Under the pieces are notes generated by a model that saw nothing but the letters and a program-made list of their open reading frames with translations, did not search any database and had not been told where the DNA came from. A program made the translations under genes and the position numbers. From Bisporella sp. PMI_857 (Eukaryota > Ascomycota > Leotiomycetes > Helotiales > Helotiaceae), in contig JAJSPD010000029.1 of NCBI GenBank assembly GCA_021307315.1, forward strand, positions 124,001 to 188,000: DNA of 64,000 nucleotides. Reading direction: 5' to 3'. Below, in pieces: positions 11,369 through 21,170 of the stretch. Positions within the stretch are counted from its first letter, which is position 1. Each line of letters opens with the position of its first letter.

Positions 11369-13148
11369 GGTGTCCTTTGGGTTCCCATGTGTTTTCCGAA
11401 TCCGGGTAATTCAACCATTTGATCAAATACTTTGGCTTGCCTCTGACATACTTGTAGTCTAAGATCCTTTCTACTTCATATTCAGATTCTGGGTTGACTG
11501 GTTCAATTTCTGTGTATGGAGCTGGTGGTGCTCCTTCGTGTGCTGGTTCCAAGAGTAGGGCAGAGAAAACTGGGTGTATGTTCATGGTCCTAGGGAGTTG
11601 GAGTTCGAATGCATTTGGCCCTGCAACTCGTTTGATTTTGAATGGTCCCAACTTCCTGTGATCCAGTTTGTCGCTTGGTCTCTTGGTTTTGATGTTTTTT
11701 CTCACAAGGTAGACCTTATCCCCCTTCTCAAGGTGTGGTGTCTCACCATGCTTACGGTTGTAATATTCCGCCGAGCGTTGGTTGAGGAACTTGATGTCTT
11801 CGACTAGCTGCAAGTGTAGTGTTTGTAGCTGTTCGACTTTAATCATTGCAAGCTGTGAATGTGCTTTATCCTTGCCTGGTTCATGATATGCTTTTGGCTC
11901 GTAGCCATAGTTGGCATAGAATGGTGATATCTTTGTTGTTTCATTGGTTGCACTGTTGTATGCGAACTGTGCCAGTGGCAGAAGTTCGACCCAATTGTCT
12001 TGCTTGTAGTTCACATAGCATCTGAGGTATGCTTCCATTGTTTGATTCAGTCTTTCCACCTGTCCGTTAGTTTGTGGATGAAAGCTTGTTGAGAGCTTCC
12101 TCTTGATTCCCATGAGTGCAGTGAGCGTTGTCCAGAACTTGGATGTGAAGAGCTTGTCCCTGTCCGATAAGATTTCTGTGGGGGTTCCATGGTTCGCAAC
12201 CACGATCCTGAGAAATGTGTAGGCAAGGTCTTCTGCTGTGCTGCTTTCTAAATATGGAATCATGTAACAGTACTTCGTTAGCCTGTCCATGATTACCAGT
12301 ATGGAATCGTACCATTTTCCTGAGACTGGTTCTCTGGAGAGTGGTAATTTTACTACGAAGTCCCATGCGATAGACTTCCATGGCATGTTTAAGGTTGCTG
12401 GGGATTGCAGTTGTCCATAGGGGGCATGGCGTGAAGCCTTGTTCCTGATGCACGTGTCGCATTCAGTGACTACCTTGGTAACCATTTTCCTCATCCCTGG
12501 AAAGTAGTAATCCCTGGAGATCCTGTCCAATGTTTTGGTGATCCCCTGATGTCCGTGAGCTGGCAATCCATGTTGTTCCATCACAAAGGTCGTTCTCATT
12601 GTGCTTGGGACATATATCTTCCCTTGATATCTCAGAATTCCTGATTCATCCTGGGTGAATCCTTGCTCTGTTCCTTGGAGAGCTCTTGTTGCTATGAGAT
12701 CCTTCTCATAGGCCTGGGGAAACCCTGAGTCCTCGACTCGGTGTTCTACCCTTGTCATCAAGAACAATTCTCCTTTGTTGAATACCAACGAGTCTCCGTC
12801 TTGTTTCAATACTGCGTGATTGACATGTGTTTTGTTAGAGAGGTATTCCGGTTTCCTGCTCAGAGCGTCTGCTCTAGCATTTTCAGTTCCTTTGACATAT
12901 GAAATCCTGAAGTTGTATGAAGCGAGTGTTTCTGACCATCTGACTTGACGACGGTTCAGTTCTTTAGTGGTGGTGAAAGCAACGAGATTCTTGTGGTCTG
13001 TAAGCACTTGTACCTGGTATTTGGATCCTTCCAAGTACACTCTCCATTCTCGGAAAGCATCAACGATCGCGAGTAGTTCTTTGTCGTGTATTTCGTAATT
13101 GAGTTCTGCTGATGTGAATTTCCGTGAATGAAATGCCGTTGGTTGCTA
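11247..13148 (-). pseudogene. Retrotransposon pol, 3' part: RNase H end, integrase, chromodomain (separated by frameshift and stop)
   Basis: This frame continues pol after the lesions. It starts right after a TAG at 13146-13148. RNase H residues come first, then the integrase HHCC zinc module (HGHQG...CDTCIRNKA), the D,D-35-E core (WDFVVKLP, LSDRD, NGQVERLNQT) and a GPFKIKRV-type C-terminal region. The chromodomain follows at the end (YEVERILDYKYVRGKPKYLI, then WEP) and probably steers insertion to heterochromatin. The domains are well preserved, in keeping with a young insertion, but cannot be made from the same polypeptide as reverse transcriptase without recoding past two lesions. Confidence 0.9.
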
Positions 13149-16100
13149 TTTCCCTTCTGCGTTGGGTTGGCTGAGCACAGCGCCCAAAGCGTAATCTGAT
13201 GCATCGGTTTCCACTGTAATTTCTTTTTTGGATCGAAGGCAATAAGTACAGGTGCGGTGGTGAAGGCCTGCTTCAATGCGTCAAATGCATCCTGTGCTTC
13301 CTGACTCCACTCAAAGGCAACGTCCTTTTTTGTGAGTCGGGTAAGCGGAGTAGCTAATTCCGAGTATCCCTTGATAAATCTTCGATAGAAATTGGCGAAT
13401 CCCACAAATGATTGTACGTCCTTGACGCATGTTGGGGTATTCCATTCCAAAATGGGTGCAATCTTTGCTGGGTCCATCTTGATTCCTTCTGTGGAGATCA
13501 CATATCCCAAGAATGTGACTTCCTGGACTCCAAACCTACACTTTGATAGTTTGACTCTTAGGTTGGTGTCCTGCAGTACTTGCATGACTGCCTTGACATC
13601 TTTCTCGTGATCTTCTGGCCTTGCCGAGTAGATCAAGATGTCGTCCAAGTAACATATACACGTGATGTCCAAAAAGGGCATAAGAATGTTGTTGATCAGT
13701 CTTTGGAAGGTGGCTGGGGCGTTGGTGAGTCCCATCGGCATGGCTGTAAACTCATAATGCCCATACCGGGTTCTGAAGGCTGTCTTCCATTCTTCTCCTG
13801 CCTTGATCCTTACGCTGTAGTAGGCGTCTCTTAGATCAAGCTGCGTGAATATCTTGGCTCCTTGCAGGCGATCTCTCATCTCGTCTGCTCTAGGTAATGC
13901 GTACCTGTCCTTGATTGTCATGTCGTTCAACTTTCTGTAGTCGACACACAATCTTTTCGTCCCGTCTGGCTTGGGTACGAATAACACCGAAGCTCCTGCT
14001 GGCGATGTTGACTCTCTGATGATCCCTTTCTTTAGACCATCGTCTATAAACTTCCTGAGCGTCCTCAAGTCGTCTTCGGATAATGAGTATATGGGTCCAC
14101 TTGGAGGCGCTGCTCCGTCGACGAGTGGTATCTCATGATCCCATGGCTTATGTTCCGGCAAGGCCTCGGGTCCTTGTTCTTCCGAAAATAACCCCTTGAA
14201 CTCTTCATATTCTGAGGGCAATTCCCTAATATGTGATCCCATGTCTTGGTGATCTGGCTCTCTTGAAGAAGTGGCGCAAACTTCCTTCTGGCTCTGGTCG
14301 AGTTCTTTTGTTTGTGTTCCTTTGTCTTTGCCCTTGATCCACATTGTCGTTAGTGGTTGTGGCCTGACAACACACTGGCATCTGTCAAAGACGAGCTGTC
14401 TTGTTTGCCAATTGATCGTTGGGTTATGCTCTGTGATCCATGGCATTCCCAAAATGATCTCATGCCGCCCAATCTGGGTGACGTCTAATTGTAACCATTC
14501 CATATGGTCACCTGTGTCCATTCGGAGTCTTGTGGTCTCAATATCCACAAGTCCATCCCTGTATGAGGCGTCCGTGCCGTCTGCTACAGTGAGGGTGTAT
14601 GGCGTGTTCTTGACCTGTGTGGATATGCCAAAGTGTTTGATGACGTCTGGGGATATGAAGTTTCCTGTGGCTCCAGAGTCAATCATGGCTGTTAATTTGT
14701 TTTTTCCTAGTCTGACATTGGTGGATAGCTGTCCCGTGCTCCCGAATGTGCATAGTTCTTTTTTGTCTTTCTCCTCATTGTCCTCGAGGAGTACCATCCG
14801 TTTCCGTTTGGGAAAGTGGCTTGCCTGCTTGGCATCAAGATGGTATAAGCAGTGGTCTGTGTAGCATGCGGTCCAATGGAGGGTTCCGTGCTGTGGGTGT
14901 CTGTGGTGTGCTGCATTATTTCTTTCGGATTCGTCAACTGTTCCGGCTGCAAGCATGGCTTCCCATCTGGCACGATCCTTGGCTCTCCCTTCTTGCCTAT
15001 GCGCTTCCAACTTGGCTCTTTCTTTGAGAATTTCCTGGTTGATGATCTCAATTCGCCGCTCCGGCGTCAGCTCTTCTGGTTCTGCTACCGTATATCCTCT
15101 GGAAGGTGCTTTTGAATCGTTCATATCTACCCTGGACAAGGCTTTGTGGAGTTCTTCTTCCTCTTCTTCCGAGATGTGGAGGAGCTTGTTGAGTTCTTGT
15201 CCAATGTCCCATTCTTCGTCGGATTCCGATTCAATGGCTGCGCCGTCTACCTGGGATAGGAATTCTCCCATGGTCTTGCAGCTTTCTTCCCATTCGCTGT
15301 CCTCATCATAGTGGCAGCCTGGGCATTTGTCCTTCCATGATGCACTGCATGCCATTCCACACTTGTTGCAATGCGTCTCAAGCTGTGTATGGACTTTCTG
15401 TTGTTCCAGTTCTTCTTCTGTTGGCTTGGCTTCCAGGACTGCGATTTCCTTTCTTCCTGAGGTCTTGCCGTTGTATCCTCCCCTACCCGTGCTGTTGAGT
15501 TGTTTCTTGCCCTTCCAAGATTGCTGCGTCTTGCGATGAGAACTGGCCATGTGGCCCGGAAGGCCACATTCGAAACACAAGTTCTTGTCTCTACGCCGTT
15601 GCATTTCCTCCTTGGATAGGCTAGACTTTTGTTTGGGCTTCCCTTGGAACGCGTCCAGTTCCATAGGTGAATGGTAACGGGGTTTCTGGGGGTGTTGTTT
15701 CTTACTGAACCCTAAAGAGTATTGCCCTCTTCTTTCCATGCGTCTTTCATACAGTCTGGTGTCAATTTCAATTGCCTTATCTTTCATTTCGGTGAGGGTT
15801 TGTGGTCTTCCTCCCCTGACAATATCATCCTTGACTTCTTCCTTAAGTCCTTTGTAGTAGAGCGCTCTGAGGGGTTTATCTTCCCAATCCACCTTGCCTG
15901 CTAGCAGCTCAAACCTTCCTGTATACTCCGTGACACTGGTGAGTTGCTTGCATGATTGAATGTCTCTTTCCGCACGTATTTCTTCATCAGTGTTTCCAAA
16001 CATGCGTGTGAGCTGACTGACATATTCATCATGACTGTCGAAAATAGCATTAGTCTCATCTTCTCTCTTGTCATGTGAGTAGGCTAGGTAGTCTTTGAGG

Positions 16101-16372
16101 TGAGTGGAGATCCAGTCATAGGCTGTTCCGGTTAGATAGGACACAGCCCATAGAACGATTTGTTCCTGGGATCCAAAAGATAAAGGGTTCATGCGAATAT
16201 AGATTTCGCATTGGGATACATATGCGCGTAGCTCCTTGCGATTGCCATCAAAGGTTTTAGGTTCGTGGACCTTGGGTACCTTGATTTGCTGAGGTAGGTA
16301 GGTAGGTTGCGGAACCGGTGGCGAGGCATGTTCGCCCTTGGAGGTACGTGGGGTTGAACTGGTTGTCGACAT
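12956..16372 (-). pseudogene. Retrotransposon gag-pol, 5' part: Gag, protease, reverse transcriptase, start of RNase H
   Basis: 1138-aa frame beginning at an ATG 42 bp inside the 5' LTR. The Gag capsid region covers about residues 30-210. The zinc knuckle near residue 268 reads CFECGLPGHMASSH, so the fourth ligand is His where Cys is usual. A second CxxC pair cluster (CNKCGMAC...CPGC) follows. Then come an aspartic protease (AMIDSGATGNF) and reverse transcriptase (VDYRKLND, LDLRDAYY, MPMGLTNAPATFQ, CYLDDILIYS). Past the A6 run at 13224-13229 the translation goes out of frame inside RNase H, so the last ~90 residues are meaningless. Gag and Pol are in one frame without recoding, as in Tf1-like elements. 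Confidence 0.92.
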
Positions 16373-16403
16373 GGTATATGCGATATAGGTACTTCAAGAC
16401 TCG

Positions 16404-16413
16404 GTGCTCAAAG
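16404..16413 (-). promoter_or_regulatory. Primer-binding region, probable self-priming type
   Basis: Just inside the 5' LTR the coding strand reads CTTTGAGCACCGAG, which does not begin with the TGG expected for a tRNA primer. Its TTGAGCAC is the exact complement of GTGCTCAA in the LTR (16557-16550), about 33 bp downstream of the TATATAA at 16596-16590, where the transcript should begin. That is the layout of Tf1/sushi self-priming. Confidence 0.55.
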
Positions 16414-16766
16414 TGTTACGGTCCTATTGGCTGATCCAATATAGATAGAAGATCTTGGTCCGGGGTTTGTTGGTCTGGAGAGAAGTAGGTATATCACATA
16501 TAAGACTAGATCCCAATAACAAGTATACTATTGAAGAATACTATTTGAGTTGAGCACGAAGCTCCTATCTTACTGGGAAAGCTATCTACTTATATAGGGC
16601 TTCGTGGGGTTGGATCATTGAAGAACAATGATCCGTTGGATCATGGATCATTCGTGAGCCATGATCCATCACGTGACCTTCCCACCCCAGGGGTTCTCTG
16701 TGTAAGCCAGGCTTACCGAGCCTCAGGCCCCTAAGGCATAAGTCCTGTTTAGCGATGCGCGTAACA
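16414..16766 (-). repeat. LTR (5' LTR relative to the element)
   Basis: 353-bp copy matching 10302-10654 by eye. On the coding strand CCTATATAAG at about 16596-16590 serves as TATA box for the genomic transcript, which would run leftward. Confidence 0.95.
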
Positions 16767-16771
16767 CCCTA
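16767..16771. repeat. Target-site duplication, right copy (CCCTA)
   Basis: Exact copy of the five bases at 10297-10301, directly after the right LTR. Confidence 0.9.
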
Positions 16772-17590
16772 ATATCGGATACTACACCTCACGCAATACG
16801 AGATTTGAAATTTCCATACGTATCACGGCAAAATTTACAGTCTTATATTATATCATACTATACTGTGGTATACTATAATACCAACTTTAAATGAAGCTAT
16901 TTCTAAATTAGTAATACAACAAAAGTACAGCGCTTTTAAAAAATAATAAGCTTAGTTTGACTTGTTTTTTACTGTCGGAATACCTACCAAGTAGCAAAAG
17001 GTGCAGTAGCTATTAACTACGCTCTTTCTAGTGTAGTTCTGGTATTCGTTGACTTATTGATTCTACAGCTTTAGTTCTATGGAGTTGAGTAAAATCGAGG
17101 TCCCACTGTTTCAGGTGCTAGTCACATGATTATGACTACATACAAATAGCTACCAACATTAACCTTTACAGTGGCTTTTTAACCCGGCTTAATAGCCTCG
17201 GCAAGATACTTAGTATATTGCCAATATGATATAAGATCAAATTTCCATACTAATACTAGCATAGTATCAAAAAGTCGATCTCATATGGTTCGAGACTCGA
17301 CATTAGTAAATATCACGATACTAGTGCTTTCACTGCATTATATCCGTTTATCGCCTTTATTTCTTGAATTGGAGGATGTTCGAAGGTAGGTAGTGTCAAT
17401 GACGTGAATGGTTGGCGTCTGTATCGCTGAGTAGGCACTATGTAATGTAAAAAGAAGACTTAGTGAAGTTGGTTGTCTTTGAAACTATAATGATCAACTG
17501 GGAATTGCTCTAAAATTCAACTCTAAATAGCATTCATCCATTCTACTTGCATAGCGTCGCCCAGGTCAACAGATAGCGAACTATGGTTAG
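16772..17590. other. AT-rich intergenic DNA, possibly mutated repeat
   Basis: No gene. Rich in TA dinucleotides and small palindromic runs (for example TATACTATAATACC), as in RIP-affected repeats, but no parent element can be named. Confidence 0.35.
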
Positions 17591-18859
17591 TCATATCCCA
17601 GTGCCTTTTGGATACGTCAAAACCAATGCCCTTACCTCAATGCTTTTTCTCGAAGGAGTTCCGGGGGGTATGTCAGGTAGCTTGACAGAGGTATGCGGGC
17701 AGTCTAGAGTCTATGAGCAATGCCTACTAAAAGATCGTGAAATGACTTTATCTTACATCTTGCGCTCACCTGATTGTCTGAATCATAGATCTTGACCAGC
17801 AAAGCTTCTTCTGGACGCTGTCGACTTTGGTAATACCACCGATTGGAATCCTGTGGTAGACAATAACAGGAGACCTCAGAGAACGTCTCTCTGATATGGT
17901 CAGCTTCGATTATGTCGCTTTCTGGTACAGTCGAACCATCGCAAACTGCCAAGGGCCAGCTAAAAGAATTTAGCTTAGCATTTTGCAAATTACCAAGAAA
18001 CCCGAATAAAAAGCCGGACTTTATTGACCTTCTCTAACTTACTCTTCCACATCATTGCAAAGAGGTCGCCAAATGCTTATTCACAGTCAGTAATCTTTCT
18101 TCCGAGGTCAGCGAGACAGAGTCCAGTGGCTTCTATTAATGGAATGATATACTTTATCACACGAAATCTCCCACGAAGAAAAAGGTCTTCCTCATCTTTA
18201 AAGTGAAGTTTTATCCGAGATAGAACAGAGGAGAGGCCATAGTCTTGAGGAAATCAGTGTATGAAGAAGAACTATTAAAGTATCTCAGACAGACCAACAT
18301 GAACTAACAAGGCAGGGGTGAGCATAGCCGTGCGATCATTTGGGTCGTAGGCTTTGGCCTTTTTGATGTCTTCGGATTTCATCTTTCCTGAGATCGATGC
18401 TGTTGCCTTCTGTGAATCTACAGATTTTGCAGCATCTTTGTTATTTGCTGTAGAATCTCGAACCTTTCACTGGTCAGACATTCAGCTAGATTGAAAGTAA
18501 GAGAAAGCCTTTACCCTCCAATCAAAGCAGTATACTTGATCAGCATCACGAACAATTGCCTTCAATAAATTCTCGCACTCTGGTAGATAATTTTCTTCAA
18601 CAAATTCCTGACTTTTGAAATCTTGAAGTTGACTAGGGGAATCTGCAATCATGAATCCATGACTGTCTAAGGTTGGGCAGCGTTCTTGTTTGCGGATATC
18701 GTGAAGCGCAATGGGCTTGTTCTCAAAAACCAAGTTGGTCACCCGGCTGTCCTTGACTCCTGGAGGGAGGCTGTACAATCGAATAAAAGGTCGCTCAGTC
18801 TTGTATAGCGTTTGCCATTTTAGATATTGAACAGTAGCAGGGACAGTATGCATAGCCAT
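17591..18859 (-). CDS. CmcJ/NvfI-like non-heme iron oxygenase (GA4-desaturase family), 6 exons, 315 aa
   Basis: Putative Fe(II)/2-oxoglutarate-type tailoring enzyme of the terpenoid cluster. Exons by splice sites and phase: 18859-18515, 18463-18295, 18243-18153, 18075-18043 (33 nt), 17959-17770, 17710-17591; sum 316 codons. Family landmarks appear only after splicing: CFDWRVRDS, LVHVD (an HxD pair that could hold iron), GRFRVINIWRPL, DWPLAVCDGSTV, RWYYQSRQ, EALLVK, CPHTSVK (a candidate distal His) and SIEVRALV. NvfI and GA4 desaturase, from the known literature, act in terpenoid pathways. Divergent from the terpene synthase with 2.3 kb between. Without the micro-exon the gene would look broken; with it, it is intact. 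Family sure, reaction unknown. Confidence 0.85.
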
Positions 18860-21170
18860 GGGATACCTTTGTAAGTGGCATGAATAAACATCTAATAATT
18901 ACTGTGGAAATTGAACCAAACAATTAAGATCAACACTTTTCTTTGCTTTGAACGTTTGAAAAAGCCCTTTTCAAAACCCATGTTCAGTGCTTCACGTGAT
19001 AGTAATTGACTTATAGAGGTATAGCGGAACTTTCCTTAGATTCCTTCTATTTAAACTTTATATATCGGCGAAATTGGTAAAAAGCGTAGATTTAAAGGGC
19101 TAACAAGGTTGAAATAAGCTTCTATCACCTCCAAACTCAAAAAAGCTTTGGCCTTGACATTGAATTTATCAAGGGTAATAAGCCAAGAGGAACCGGTAAA
19201 GATATTGTTTAACTTTTACATCCCCTGGCCTATATTATCCTCTCCCCTGAGTAAAGGGGCAAAACTGGGGTAAAGTGAATACGGTAAAGGAATCCCCAAC
19301 ATGGGTGGGGTTTAGCCAACGAATGGGAGGCTGTACAAGTTTACTGCTTTGTATTACAAATGTAAAAAATAATGATTTTGTGATGTTTTGTAGTATTTTG
19401 TAAAACTACTTTGAGCAATTATTGTTTAATACTGTTGATACTAAAAGTTATATAAATTTTGCTCAAAAGCATTCAAATATCGCATATAAGCGTTTAATAC
19501 TAATTTCGTTGCAAACGCTTGACGTTTACTTCATTAACAAGCGTAAAATTCTACTTCTAGCAGTCTCGAGGGTTGGTTAATTTTTAGGAGGCATCCGCCT
19601 TCCCGGACTTTCTGACTCGGGATCCACATGGTTCCTCGGACACAGGGTGCCAACTTGAATTCGTAACACTGGTCCGGGCCCACCCCCTCCCTTGTTTTAA
19701 CAAAGCACCTTGAGCTAAACCAAGGCTTTTCCACCAATTGAGATGTGGGCCGGGATAGGTGATAAGATCTTGAGCTTTTTGTAAGTGGGGGTAACCGACA
19801 CTTGTGTGATGGGCGATCTTGAAAGAAGCACGAAGGTACGTACAACGGTGAAGTAGGGTAGGTGGGCCAGCAAACCATCTTGCTCGGTCAACCGCGTATC
19901 CAAATTGAGTACTAAATTGTAAGCCAAGGATATTATCAAGGTAAATTGCCTTTGCCTAAAGAACTGAATATAGTTAAATAAAGTGTACAAAGGTTTTGTA
20001 GAAGACCCCCAACAAGGAGAGTGATACACGAGCTACCCTATTGTTGTACAGGCTCCTTTCCTGTTGTAAGATGAAATTGGTAAAGTCTTTCCTAAAAGTC
20101 TATAGCTAGTGGCAGAATCTAGTTTTAGCAAGAGAGAGGGGCTTGAACAACAACAAAGTGTTGGTTTTTGGGGAGGGGGGCAGTGCGATGTATCACTCTC
20201 TGACAATATCGGAGGAGAAGGACTGACCTGAATTCTCCCGTATGCAGCTTCATGAGAAGTCTTATACAGAAATAGAGTTTTATCCAAGCGCGAGTGCAGA
20301 GTTGAGTTCTGGTAAGGAATATAGTGAGAGGGTGACTTGTGAGTGGAGTATGAACATGAAGAATCCCAATCAGAAAGTGCCAGTCACGAGTAAGACCTTG
20401 GGAAATATAGCAGGCTAGTCATGACCTACTCTAGGAGACCCTTTCTGATTCGATCTTGGAAACATGAAACTCAAATACAGTTCAGCTACTTCTTGGGGGT
20501 TATAAAGCTGTGCTGTAGAGACTTGAGAGTGTGGTATAATGCGACCACAGGACAGTGGCAAGGATGGCACAGGACCAGAGATTGCATGTACCAAGTCTGC
20601 AAGCCATGGTTTGCTGAAGGATATCTCAAAGTGCAGAAAGGCATATGCCTTGACCTTTTCCCGACTTTCCTCCAATATCAATTCATGGAGATCTTCCCAA
20701 AGAGGCTTATTACTTGTCTTACCATGCAAAGTTTCAGATTGCGGGACCATTTACTTCATGTTTCTACAACAAAAGTTCAACAAGCATGCTGTGTCAGCGT
20801 AAAGGCATCCAGGGTTGTAACAATACAATCAACAATCAACAACCTAAACCTTATTTAAGAAATGCCATCATTATTATTGCTTCTTTTGCTTTAGGCATAG
20901 GTCCGATCTAGTAAAATTTACCTCTAATGATATTAAGAAAAAATTTCGTAGTGAGTTAGTGGCCTAGTAGAATACATGACCGTTAGGAAACCATCCAAAC
21001 TCACAATTAAGATCCGCGGATAAAGTTATATCGTTATCCAATGATGATTAATTGTTATTTTCCTGTTTGCTCAGATAAAAATCGGGTTTAAAATAAATCG
21101 TTTAACTATTTCCATCAGAAATCTTTTATATATTCTTCTAAACTTCAGCATTGAATAGCTAGGCTTTAAG
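18860..21170. other. 2.3-kb divergent intergenic region, oxygenase to terpene synthase
   Basis: Holds the promoters of the leftward oxygenase and rightward terpene synthase. Several medium ORFs exist (for example 20033-20287 and 20415-20750 on minus, 20421-20858 on plus), none recognised. The last two overlap antisense, so at most one is real. A short inverted repeat AAGCGTTT...AAACGCTT lies near 19488-19519. Confidence 0.4.

Larger units (their letters stand above)
10302..16766 (-). mobile_element. Full-length Ty3/Gypsy LTR retrotransposon (chromovirus, sushi/Tf1-like), recent insertion
   Basis: The 6465-bp element is oriented leftward. Its 353-bp LTRs start TGTTACGG and end GCGTAACA and appear identical by eye; a 5-bp CCCTA target duplication flanks it. 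Gag, aspartic protease, reverse transcriptase and RNase H follow in one frame from 16372. Integrase and a C-terminal chromodomain follow in a second frame ending at 11247. The gag-pol fusion, chromodomain and non-tRNA-like primer site fit the fungal chromoviruses. Pol is broken by a one-base frameshift at 13224-13229 and a TAG at 13146-13148, so this copy is probably non-autonomous though young. An antisense ORF occupies 10745-11368. Confidence 0.95.

Noticed and set aside
13215..13235. Programmed -1 frameshift in pol
   Set aside because: Position in the middle of RNase H and a stop codon shortly after make it a lesion rather than a functional recoding site.
14271..14864. 197-aa plus-strand ORF inside the retrotransposon
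   Set aside because: Antisense shadow of the gag-pol protease region, unlike the ORF at 10745-11368, which lies mostly outside pol.
17704..17988. First view of the oxygenase as a pseudogene with internal stops
   Set aside because: Tracing splice sites revealed a 33-nt micro-exon and a true C-terminal exon at 17591-17710; all phases then agree.
20421..20858. 145-aa plus-strand ORF beside the terpene synthase
   Set aside because: Overlaps an equally long antisense frame and has no family pattern; kept only as an intergenic note.
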